Made by a program: the position numbers and the translations under genes. Of a stretch of DNA of 64,000 nucleotides, positions 7,671 to 15,134 are shown one piece after another. The stretch is from NCBI RefSeq assembly GCF_014982725.1, contig NZ_JADCJZ010000001.1, forward strand, positions 372,001 through 436,000, given 5' to 3'. Origin of the DNA: Thermophilibacter gallinarum (GTDB lineage: Bacteria; Actinomycetota; Coriobacteriia; Coriobacteriales; Atopobiaceae). The notes under the pieces were generated by a model. That model saw only the letters and a list, made by a program, of their open reading frames with translations. It was not told the origin of the DNA and did not search any database. Numbering within the stretch: position 1 is the stretch's first letter; every line of letters begins with the position of its first letter.

Positions 7671-9388
7671 ACCTCACTATCGACGGCCGCGCCGTCACCG
7701 TGGAGGAGGGCACCTCCATCCTCGACGCCGCCGCAACCGTAGGGATCAAGATCCCGACGCTCTGCTATCTCAAGGACCTCAACGAGATCGGCGCCTGCCG
7801 CGTCTGCGTGGTCGAGATCGAGGGCATCGACCAGCTCGTCGCCGCGTGCAACAACACGGTGCTCGAGGGCATGGTCGTGCACACCAACAGCCCCAAGGTC
7901 CGCGTGGCGCGCCGCATGAACATGGAGCTTTTGCTCGCCACCCATGACTCCGAGTGCACGAGCTGCGTGCGCTCCGGCAACTGCACGCTGCAGACGCTCG
8001 CCAACGACCTGGGCATCTCCGACCTGCCGTACGAGAAGCGCCTCATGCACGACGAGTGGGACAAGTCCTACCCGCTCATCCGCAACAACGACAAGTGCAT
8101 CAACTGCCTGCGCTGCATCCAGGTGTGCGAGAAGATCCAGGGCATCGGCGTCTGGGACCTCGCCAACCGCGCCACGCACACGAGCGTGAACGTCCGCGGC
8201 GGCATGACGATCCAGGAGTCCGACTGCACGCTCTGCGGCCAGTGCATCACGCACTGCCCGACGGGCGCGCTGCGCGAGCGCGACGACACCCAGAAGGTCT
8301 TCGACGCGCTGGCTGACCCCGAGAAGGTCGTCGTGGTCCAGATCGCGCCGGCCGTGCGCGCCGCCTGGGGCGAGAGCCTCGGCCTCGCGCGCGAGGACGC
8401 CACCGTCGGCCGCCTCGTGGCCGCGCTGCGCCAGATGGGCGTAGACTACGTCTTCGACACGAACTTCTCGGCCGACCTCACCATCATGGAGGAGGGCACC
8501 GAGCTCCTGCACAAGCTCGCCCACAAGGAGGAGAACACGTTCCCGATGTTCACCTCCTGCTGCCCGGGCTGGGTGCGCTACGTCAAGGCCGTGCGTCCCG
8601 AGTTCACCGACCAGCTCTCCACGTCCAAGTCGCCGGGCCAGATGTTCGGCGCCGTGACCAAGAGCTACTTCGCGGAGCTCAAGGGCATCGACCCGCACAA
8701 CATCTTCTGCGTGGAGATCATGCCGTGCACGGCCAAGAAGGCCGAGGTCGCCATCCCCGTCATGAACGACGCCTGCGGCGATTCCGACGTCGACGTCTCC
8801 ATCACCACGCGCGAGGTCGACCGCATGATCCGCGCCGAGCACATCGATGCCACGATGCTGCCCGAGGAGGACTTCGACGACCCGCTGGGCACCTCCACGG
8901 GAGCGGCCGTCATCTTCGGCGCGACCGGCGGCGTCATGGAGGCCGCGCTGCGCACCGCCTACCACGTGGTCACCGGCAAGACGCCCGAGCCCGACGCCTT
9001 CTCCGACGTCCGCGGCCTGGACGCCTGGAAGGAGGCCACCTACGACCTGGCGGGCACCCCGGTGCGCGTCGCCGTGGTGAGCGGCCTGGCCAACGCGGGC
9101 TACCTGCTCGACGCCATCGCGGCGGGCGAGGTCGAGTACGACTTCGTCGAGGTCATGGCCTGCCCCGGCGGCTGCGCGGGCGGCGGCGGCCAGCCCATCC
9201 ACGACGGCGAGGAGCTCGCCGGCGTGCGCGGCGACGTCCTCTGGGGCCTCGACCACAACGCCGAGCTGCGCAACTCCTACGAGAACCCGTCGATCAAGGC
9301 GATCTACGAGGACTACCTGGGCGAGCCGCTCTCCGAGCGCGCCGAGGACCTGCTCCACACCGACCACCACGCCTGGAGCATTCACTGA
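7664..9388 (+). CDS. hydA: [FeFe] hydrogenase catalytic subunit
   Basis: 574-residue cytosolic hydrogenase that interconverts H2 with protons and electrons. Domain order: NuoG-like 2Fe-2S domain (C34, C45, C48, C62), His/Cys 4Fe-4S cluster (H94, C98, C101, C107), two ferredoxin clusters (C145-C155 and C188-C198), then the H-cluster domain with all three signatures: T-S-C-C-P-G-W at 297-303, M-P-C-T-A-K-K-A-E at 353-361 and M-A-C-P-G-G-C near 498-504. This is the modular architecture of NAD(P)H-linked group A enzymes. The GTG start lies inside the end of the upstream flavoprotein gene, which implies translational coupling. It probably disposes of reductant during fermentation. Maturases HydE, HydF and HydG are not in the window. 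Confidence 0.95.
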   Translation: MVNLTIDGRAVTVEEGTSILDAAATVGIKIPTLCYLKDLNEIGACRVCVVEIEGIDQLVAACNNTVLEGMVVHTNSPKVRVARRMNMELLLATHDSECTSCVRSGNCTLQTLANDLGISDLPYEKRLMHDEWDKSYPLIRNNDKCINCLRCIQVCEKIQGIGVWDLANRATHTSVNVRGGMTIQESDCTLCGQCITHCPTGALRERDDTQKVFDALADPEKVVVVQIAPAVRAAWGESLGLAREDATVGRLVAALRQMGVDYVFDTNFSADLTIMEEGTELLHKLAHKEENTFPMFTSCCPGWVRYVKAVRPEFTDQLSTSKSPGQMFGAVTKSYFAELKGIDPHNIFCVEIMPCTAKKAEVAIPVMNDACGDSDVDVSITTREVDRMIRAEHIDATMLPEEDFDDPLGTSTGAAVIFGATGGVMEAALRTAYHVVTGKTPEPDAFSDVRGLDAWKEATYDLAGTPVRVAVVSGLANAGYLLDAIAAGEVEYDFVEVMACPGGCAGGGGQPIHDGEELAGVRGDVLWGLDHNAELRNSYENPSIKAIYEDYLGEPLSERAEDLLHTDHHAWSIH

Positions 9389-9393
9389 TTCAA

Positions 9394-9413
9394 AAGGGGA
9401 CAGACCCCTTCTG
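9394..9413. repeat. GGGGACAGACCCC palindromic repeat
   Basis: A short palindrome (AAGGGGACAGACCCCTT) sits directly after hydA. It resembles GGGGACAG-type repetitive palindromes found between genes of many bacteria. A related GGGGACGTG...GGGACAGG arrangement occurs after pheT. Confidence 0.4.
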
Positions 9414-9421
9414 GATCATCT

Positions 9422-9454
9422 GGGCCCGAGCCGTCACCCCCGCGGCTCGGGCCC
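9422..9454. terminator. Terminator between hydA and helicase gene
   Basis: GGGCCCGAGCCG pairs with CGGCTCGGGCCC (12 bp, 9-nt loop). A short CCTTCT follows. It lies between two convergent genes and can serve both. Confidence 0.7.
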
Positions 9455-9458
9455 CCTT

Positions 9459-11843
9459 CTACCAGGCGGCCACGCGCTCGCGCATGCCCTCGACGTCGAG
9501 GACGCCCTCGGCGAAGCCTTTGCGCACGAGCTCTGCGGGCACCAGCTCGTCGTACTTCTCGAAGTAGGGGATCTCGGCGGGATAGAGGAGCTCCATCGGG
9601 TCCTCGAGCCGCTCCGCCGCGTCCTTCACCACCGAGAGGAACGTCTGCTCGTCGGCCGCCATCACGAACGTCATGAAATAGGGGCGCGAGGAGTTGACGC
9701 CCTTGATGCCGAGCTCCGCGGCGCACTTGATCTTGATCAGGCGCTCCAGGGCGAGAAACGCGTAGGTGCCGAGCCACGGCAGCAGGCACCACATGGTCTG
9801 CTCCTTGTCGTTCTCGCCGAGGCAGACGAGCGGTCCTGCCGTGAGCCGGGAGTTCCGTGCCACGCGCCGCGCCTCGCGCAGGCGGGCGCGGGCGTGGTCG
9901 CGCAGGTAGGGGTAGGGTGCGCTCTCCTCGAGCACGCGACGCATGCGCTCGAGGATGTGCGTGTTGATGTCTCCCGCCACGTCGCCGAAGTACGCCGGGA
10001 CCCTGCCCTTGACCTGCGTGACGTAGAGCAGGTGTCGCTCGTGGTCCACCTCGTCCACGATCCAGACGTGCCCCGCGATGGCGACCTTCTCGCCGGGCGG
10101 GGGCGGGGCGCAGAGCGTGCCGATCTCCTCGGAGCCCGAGCGCACGGTGTACTCCACGTTCTCCTGGAAGACCGCGAAGAACTTGTAGGAGCTCGTGATG
10201 CGCTCGCCCGTAAGTCCCACGATGAGGCCGCCGCCCTCGGTCTGCTCGACGTAGTCGTGCTGGAGCAGGTGGCGGAGAAGGACGCGGAAGTCGTCAGCCG
10301 TCACGCGATGGAAGTACGTCAATGTGAGCACGCGGCTCGCGAGCTGGGCGGGGGAGAGCTCGCCCTCGCCTGCGAGCGTGGCGAGCGTCTGGTGGCAGAG
10401 CAGGCTGTAGGGCAGGCGGTTGAGGTTGGGCGGCTCGACCCAGCGCTCCTCGCGGTAGAGCTGGACGAGCGCGATGCCCTGCAGCAGCTTCCAGGGAATG
10501 GTCTCCGGCAGCAGCGTGCGGGCCTCCGGCTGCTCCTCGCGCATGACGAACCACATCTCCGGCGGGGCCTCGCGCCGGCCCGTGCGACCCATGCGCTGCA
10601 GGAACCCCGAGACGGTGAACGGTGCGTCGATCTGGAACGCCCGCTCGAGGCGACCCACGTCGATGCCCAGCTCGAGCGTCGCGGTGGCAACGATCGAGAG
10701 GTCGGAGGCGTCGTCGCGCATCTGCTCCTCGGCGCTCTCGCGAATGGCGGCCGAGAGGTTGCCGTGGTGGATGAGGAAGCGGTCTGGCTCCCCGTTGAAC
10801 TCGCAGTAGGCGCGCAGCGTCGTGCAGACCTCCTCCGCCTCCTCGCGCGAGTTCGAGAAGATCAGGCACTTGCGGCCACGAGTGTGCTCGAAGATGTAGC
10901 CGATGCCCGGGTCGGCGTTCGCGGGCGCCAGGTCCGTGGGGGCCTCGGGAGGGCTGGGGCTTATCGCCGTGCTCAAACAGTCCTGCTCGCACGGACGAGC
11001 CACTGGCTCGTCCGGCTCGTGCGGAACTGCGCGCGGCAATAAGCCCCGGCTCTCTGGCGAGGTTTCCTCGGGCTCCAGGGCGACGACGTCTGCCTCGACG
11101 TTTCCGTCCGTTGTCTGAATCTCGGACTCGTCGGCTTGCGGGCCGCTCTGGTAGAAGTGCTCCATCGAGAGGCGCCAGGTGCGCGGGGGCTCCTCGATGA
11201 GGGGGACGATCGTGTCGCGGCCGGTGCCGGCGGCGAGGAACGCGCCCACGGCCTCGGGGTCGCCGATCGTGGCGGAGAGGCCGATGCGCCGCGGCTGCAC
11301 GCCCGCTATTCTCGCCAGGCGCTCGATGAGGCAGAGGCACTGGCCGCCGCGGTCCTGGCGCAGCAGAGAGTGGACCTCGTCGATCACGACGTAGCGCAGG
11401 TCGCAGAAGAGCTTGGACACCACGGCGTGCCGGCGCATGAGCAGCGCCTCGAGGGACTCCGGCGTGATCTGCAGGATGCCGGACGGCCGCTTCACGAGCC
11501 GGGCCTTGTGAGAGGCGGAGACGTCCCCGTGCCAGTGCCAGACGTTGATCCCCGCCTCCTCGCAGAGGTCGGTGAGGCGATAGAACTGGTCGTTGATGAG
11601 CGCCTTGGTGGGACCGATGTAGAGGGCGCCCACGGAGGCGGGCGGGTTCTCCCAGAACTCGGTCAGGATGGGGAAGAAGGCCGCCTCGGTCTTGCCGGAG
11701 GCCGTTGAGGCGCACAGCAGCACGTGGTCGTCCGTGTCGAAGATCGCCTCGCCGGCGGCCACCTGCACGCCGCGCAGGTTCTCCCACTCGTGCGCGTAGA
11801 TGAAGTCCTGCACGAACGGCGCGTATCGGTCGAAGACGCCCAC
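9459..11843 (-). CDS. Lhr-like SF2 DEVH-box helicase (BrxHI-like)
   Basis: A 794-residue superfamily 2 helicase. Visible motifs: Walker A A-S-T-A-S-G-K-T (45-52), D-E-V-H (155-158), S-A-T (190-192) and motif VI Q-R-M-G-R-T-G-R (416-423). D-E-V-H-S-L-L is characteristic of Lhr-type helicases, and BrxHI of type 2 BREX is a relative. An acidic, Ser/Pro-rich insert separates the two RecA lobes (about 232-312). The GTG start is backed by AAAGGAGG. A BrxD-like ATPase and a TerB_N/TerB_C protein lie on the same strand 2-5 kb upstream, so a joint DNA-processing or anti-phage role is likely. A plain DNA-repair helicase is the alternative. Confidence 0.8.
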   Translation of the reverse strand: MGVFDRYAPFVQDFIYAHEWENLRGVQVAAGEAIFDTDDHVLLCASTASGKTEAAFFPILTEFWENPPASVGALYIGPTKALINDQFYRLTDLCEEAGINVWHWHGDVSASHKARLVKRPSGILQITPESLEALLMRRHAVVSKLFCDLRYVVIDEVHSLLRQDRGGQCLCLIERLARIAGVQPRRIGLSATIGDPEAVGAFLAAGTGRDTIVPLIEEPPRTWRLSMEHFYQSGPQADESEIQTTDGNVEADVVALEPEETSPESRGLLPRAVPHEPDEPVARPCEQDCLSTAISPSPPEAPTDLAPANADPGIGYIFEHTRGRKCLIFSNSREEAEEVCTTLRAYCEFNGEPDRFLIHHGNLSAAIRESAEEQMRDDASDLSIVATATLELGIDVGRLERAFQIDAPFTVSGFLQRMGRTGRREAPPEMWFVMREEQPEARTLLPETIPWKLLQGIALVQLYREERWVEPPNLNRLPYSLLCHQTLATLAGEGELSPAQLASRVLTLTYFHRVTADDFRVLLRHLLQHDYVEQTEGGGLIVGLTGERITSSYKFFAVFQENVEYTVRSGSEEIGTLCAPPPPGEKVAIAGHVWIVDEVDHERHLLYVTQVKGRVPAYFGDVAGDINTHILERMRRVLEESAPYPYLRDHARARLREARRVARNSRLTAGPLVCLGENDKEQTMWCLLPWLGTYAFLALERLIKIKCAAELGIKGVNSSRPYFMTFVMAADEQTFLSVVKDAAERLEDPMELLYPAEIPYFEKYDELVPAELVRKGFAEGVLDVEGMRERVAAW

Positions 11844-11912
11844 GGCGACCTCCTTTCGGTGACAGTCAGTATACGAACAAATGTTTCTGATTGCAAGGAG
11901 GGAACCTAGCTA

Positions 11913-11940
11913 TTGCTAGCAGAAGATGCTAGCATATGCT
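11913..11940 (+). promoter_or_regulatory. Twin TGCTAGCA operator and promoter of the toxin-antitoxin pair
   Basis: Two identical 8-bp palindromes TGCTAGCA lie at 11914-11921 and 11927-11934, 13 bp apart, with a further CTAGC half site at 11906-11910. They fill the space between a TTGCTA box (11913-11918) and TATGCT (11935-11940), spaced 16 bp like a -35/-10 pair. This is the expected layout for an operator bound by the ribbon-helix-helix antitoxin encoded next. The region is much more AT-rich than its surroundings. Confidence 0.65.
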
Positions 11941-11960
11941 TTACATTGGAAAGGAGACCA

Positions 11961-12335
11961 ATGGATACCACGCTCGCGCAGATCAATGCACGTATAGATG
12001 CGAATCTCAAGGTCTCGGGAGATGCGGCCCTTGCCGAGGCGGGGCTCACGCCCACGAAGGCCATTCGTGCGATGTGGGGGCGTTTTTCCAGCCTGGCGGA
12101 CCAACCCGAGAAGATCAGGGAGCTCGTGTCCGGCCAGCAGGCAGAGTCGTCTTCCGCAGCGCGTGTCGAGCGGGATCGCAAGCTCGCGCTGGCACGAGAG
12201 GGAAGTCAGATAGTAGCGCGCTCGCTGACCTCTCGGGGCATATCGGTGCCCGAGGACCTTGAGGAGCTCTCCTATGACGAGCTCAGAGATCAGGTCCTGC
12301 TCGAGCGTCTTCGCGAGAGGGGGCTGGATTCGTGA
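11961..12335 (+). CDS. RelB/DinJ-like ribbon-helix-helix antitoxin
   Basis: A 124-residue protein beginning MDTTLAQINARIDANLK. The N-terminal segment A-R-I-D-A-N-L-K followed by an amphipathic helix and G-L-T-P-T-K-A-I-R is the pattern of RelB/DinJ-type ribbon-helix-helix antitoxins. The C-terminal half is helical and charged, as expected for a toxin-wrapping tail. AAGGAG precedes ATG 11961. The toxin gene starts 4 bases before its stop. Pairing a DinJ-like antitoxin with a PIN toxin is known. Lower GC than neighbouring genes hints at recent gain. Autoregulation through the TGCTAGCA pair upstream is likely. Confidence 0.8.
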   Translation: MDTTLAQINARIDANLKVSGDAALAEAGLTPTKAIRAMWGRFSSLADQPEKIRELVSGQQAESSSAARVERDRKLALAREGSQIVARSLTSRGISVPEDLEELSYDELRDQVLLERLRERGLDS

Positions 12336-12826
12336 GCCCGCAGCCATCGATGCTCCTGGATACCAATGTCTGGCTTGACTACTATCTCCCCTGGAGAGGT
12401 GGTCACGCGGCGGCCAGGCAGCTCATAGAGCGTGCCCTCGAGGATGATCAGACCTTGGCCTACGCCGTCTCAGCCGCCAAGGACGTTTACTACATGGTTG
12501 CGGCGGAACACAAGCGCGCCGAGCGCGCAGCGGCTGGCTCGCTCAGCGAGTCCGCCGTTCAGGCAGCGACCGTCACGGCATGGGGCTGTATCAACAACAT
12601 GCAGGAAATCGCCTGCTCCCTACCGCTCGACCACACGGACGTGTGGATGGCCTCCAAGCAGCGCGCCCTGCACGGGGACTTCGAGGACGACCTCCTCATC
12701 GCAGCGGCGATGCGAGGCAAGGTCGACCATCTCGTGACCAACGACGAAACGCTTCTGCGACACTGTCCCGTGGCGGCACTCAGCGTGACGGACATGTGCA
12801 GGTTGCTTGAGATTCGGCAAGAATAG
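12332..12826 (+). CDS. PIN-domain ribonuclease toxin
   Basis: A 164-residue PIN-domain protein, predicted Mg2+-dependent RNase and toxin partner of the preceding antitoxin. The acidic catalytic residues can be seen: D10 in L-L-D-T-N-V-W, the cluster D116/E118/D119/D120 in G-D-F-E-D-D-L, and D138 in V-T-N-D-E-T. Length is typical of PIN/VapC-like toxins, slightly long at about 160. The GTG start overlaps the antitoxin stop by 4 bases (GTGA), so expression is coupled. The pair sits inside a putative defence cassette but on the opposite strand. Confidence 0.85.
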   Translation: MSPQPSMLLDTNVWLDYYLPWRGGHAAARQLIERALEDDQTLAYAVSAAKDVYYMVAAEHKRAERAAAGSLSESAVQAATVTAWGCINNMQEIACSLPLDHTDVWMASKQRALHGDFEDDLLIAAAMRGKVDHLVTNDETLLRHCPVAALSVTDMCRLLEIRQE

Positions 12827-12879
12827 AGGGTATCGGTCGCGCGCAGCGGCTTGATGCGACCTCGTGTGAAGGAGGCGTC

Positions 12880-13797
12880 ATGAGCACGAAAGACGGGTTT
12901 CGCTTAAGGGCGCTCGCGACGTGTGCCCTCGCGCTGGCCGTAGTCGCCTTGTGTGCGGGATGCTCCGAGCGCGTCGACTCCCTCGTCCGCTATGTCGAAA
13001 GCCAGGTGACGGGCGAGGAGTACGTGAGCCCGCGGGGACAGGCCTGCCTCGACGCGGCGGAGGGCCTTCTCGACGCCCTTGAGACGGGAGACCGGGACGC
13101 GATCGTCGGGCTCTTCTCGCCCGAGGTCCGCGCGGGCTCCGACGACCTCGAGGCGCAGGCCGACAAGCTGGTGGAGAGCTGCTCCGGCCACGTTGACTAT
13201 CTGGACACCCACTCGGTGACCCAGCCCCAGGAGTCCGAGAGGATCGACCACGGCAAGCGCCGCGTGGAGCTCTCGACCGACTTCTCGTTTGCCCTCGACG
13301 GCGAGAACTACTGGTGCTTCATGACGCTCGTGAAGGAGAACGACTTTGACGAGGCCGAGGTGGGCGTCTCCACCGTCATCGTGTGGTCCGAGGACGCGTA
13401 CTCGGCGATGCTCTACGACGCGCGCGAGACGGACTGGCCCGAGGGCACGGGGTTGCACCTCCGGCTGAGCTATCCCCTCCAGTGGGAGACGCGCCTCGTG
13501 AATGACGACCCCCTGCGCTACGAGGCCGGGGACGCCATCTCTGACGTTGACGACGCCACCGCGTTTCTCGACGAGGGTGAGAAGACCGCCGCCGACTTTG
13601 AGGGGCGTTTTGGACGGCCGTGCTGCGTGTCGTGGACGGGCGACGGACGCATCTACTACGAACTCACCGACGACGGGGAGGGCCCTCGCTATCTGGAGGT
13701 GAACGCGACCGCGCCGGACGAGCCGGTCTACTCGGCGTATGTGGTGGACGAGCGTGGCGTCGTCGAGAAGGTGTGGGACGAGGACGGCGACGCCTAG
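12880..13797 (+). CDS. Lipoprotein, DUF5104-like
   Basis: A 305-residue exported protein with a Lys/Arg-containing N-terminus, a hydrophobic core and the lipobox L-C-A-G-C near residue 28. The mature domain starts with a helical C-L-D-A-A-E-G-L-L-D-A-L segment and L-F-S-P-E-V, a layout recalled from DUF5104 proteins of Gram-positive gut bacteria. The function of that family is unknown. GGAGGCGTC before ATG 12880 supports the start. It sits 53 bp after the PIN toxin on the same strand. Its stop codon shares a CTAG tetranucleotide with the stop of the convergent BrxD-like gene. It could be cargo of the same insertion that brought the toxin-antitoxin pair. Confidence 0.7.
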   Translation: MSTKDGFRLRALATCALALAVVALCAGCSERVDSLVRYVESQVTGEEYVSPRGQACLDAAEGLLDALETGDRDAIVGLFSPEVRAGSDDLEAQADKLVESCSGHVDYLDTHSVTQPQESERIDHGKRRVELSTDFSFALDGENYWCFMTLVKENDFDEAEVGVSTVIVWSEDAYSAMLYDARETDWPEGTGLHLRLSYPLQWETRLVNDDPLRYEAGDAISDVDDATAFLDEGEKTAADFEGRFGRPCCVSWTGDGRIYYELTDDGEGPRYLEVNATAPDEPVYSAYVVDERGVVEKVWDEDGDA

Positions 13798-15086
13798 ATC
13801 GTGAACTCGGCGTAGGCGTCGTCGACGTCCTGGGCGCCGGCAGCAACGGCAGGCGCGCTCACGGCCCCCGAGAACGCGTCGGTCTTGAGCAGCGCGTCCA
13901 CATCCGCGCCAGGGTTCTGGCACAGGATGTCGAGAAGCTCGATGAAGTCGCGGATGACCTCGCGCGGCGTGAGGTGGGTGTCGGCGCCCACGCGGCCGAA
14001 CTCCGCCTTGAGGAAGCCCACGAGGTGCTCCTCCGTGAGCGTGCGCTCGTAGCCGAAGTAGCCGGCGTGGATGTCGGCGAGCTTCTCGATGAGGACGAGC
14101 AGCTCCTCGTAGGTGAGCGGCTCCAGGTGGATGACCGGGGCGAGCATGTCGGCAAGGCCCGCGCTCGCGAAGCGTCCCTGCGTGAGGCGGCTGCGCAGGG
14201 CCTCGTAGGAGAAGACGCCGCGGCGGCGGTCCTCGATGGACTGCGGCGTACCGCCCATGATGATGCCCAGGTGGTGCGCCTTGCCCTGGAGCGTGTCGTT
14301 GTACATGGTGAGGATCTTCTCGTAGTTGTACTGGCGCGAGGTGGCGTTGGGGATCTTGTAGAGGTTCACCAGCTCGTCGATGAGGACGACGAGGCCCTTG
14401 TAGCCGGCGCCGACGAGGAACCGCGCGAAGAGCTTGAGGTACTCGTACCAGGTGTCGTCGGTGATGCAGGCGTTGACGCCCAGCTCGGTGCGGGCCTCGG
14501 TCTTGGTGCGGAACTCGCCGCGCAGCCACTTGACCACGCCGGCACGAGCGTCGTCGTTCCCCTCGAGGCTGGCCTGGTAGTAAAGACGCAGGACCTGCGT
14601 GAAGTCGAAGCCGCAGACGAGCTCCTGGATGGGGGAGAGCTGTGCCGCGAGGGCCGCCTCGGCATCCGGCTGCTCGCGCAGGGCCGCCACCCAGCGGTCG
14701 AGCACGAGCTGGAGCGCGCCGCCCTCCGGCCGCGTCTTGGTGGAGAGGTTGCGGACGAGCTCGCGGTAGGTGGCGAGCCCCTGGCCCTGCCCGCCCTGGA
14801 GGCGGCGCTTGGGGGAGAGGTCGGCGTCTGCCACCACGAAGTCGTTGCCCATCGCGTGCGTGCGGATGGTCTGCAGCAGGAAGCTCTTGCCGGCGCCGTA
14901 GCGGCCGACAAGGAAGCGGAAGCTCGCCCCGCCGTCCGCGACGAGCTCGAGGTCGTGCAGGAGCGCCTGGATCTCGCGCTCGCGGCCCACGGTGATGTAC
15001 GGCAGCCCGACGCGCGGCACCACGCCGCCCTTGAGCGAGTTGATGATGACCGCCGCTATGCGCTTGGGTACCCGCACGTCGCCCAT
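13794..15086 (-). CDS. BrxD-like ATP-binding protein (BREX/DUF2791-type P-loop ATPase)
   Basis: 430-residue P-loop ATPase. Walker A is G-R-Y-G-A-G-K-S at 61-68 and a Walker B/acidic box V-V-L-I-D-E-L-V lies near the middle. The segments F-R-F-L-V-G-R-Y-G-A-G-K and the spread of D-E-L-V-N-L-Y-K match BrxD-type ATPases of type 2 BREX. The ATG has GGAGGGGG upstream. It follows the TerB_N gene by 48 bp on the same strand and is predicted to be co-transcribed. BrxD normally works with PglX, PglY and PglZ, none of which is here, so this belongs to a different, smaller cassette with the TerB-domain protein and the Lhr-like helicase. Confidence 0.8.
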   Translation of the reverse strand: MGDVRVPKRIAAVIINSLKGGVVPRVGLPYITVGREREIQALLHDLELVADGGASFRFLVGRYGAGKSFLLQTIRTHAMGNDFVVADADLSPKRRLQGGQGQGLATYRELVRNLSTKTRPEGGALQLVLDRWVAALREQPDAEAALAAQLSPIQELVCGFDFTQVLRLYYQASLEGNDDARAGVVKWLRGEFRTKTEARTELGVNACITDDTWYEYLKLFARFLVGAGYKGLVVLIDELVNLYKIPNATSRQYNYEKILTMYNDTLQGKAHHLGIIMGGTPQSIEDRRRGVFSYEALRSRLTQGRFASAGLADMLAPVIHLEPLTYEELLVLIEKLADIHAGYFGYERTLTEEHLVGFLKAEFGRVGADTHLTPREVIRDFIELLDILCQNPGADVDALLKTDAFSGAVSAPAVAAGAQDVDDAYAEFTI

Positions 15087-15134
15087 GTCGACCCCCTCCG
15101 TTGCCTGTGGATTAGCAATTCTAGCACAGGTGTT

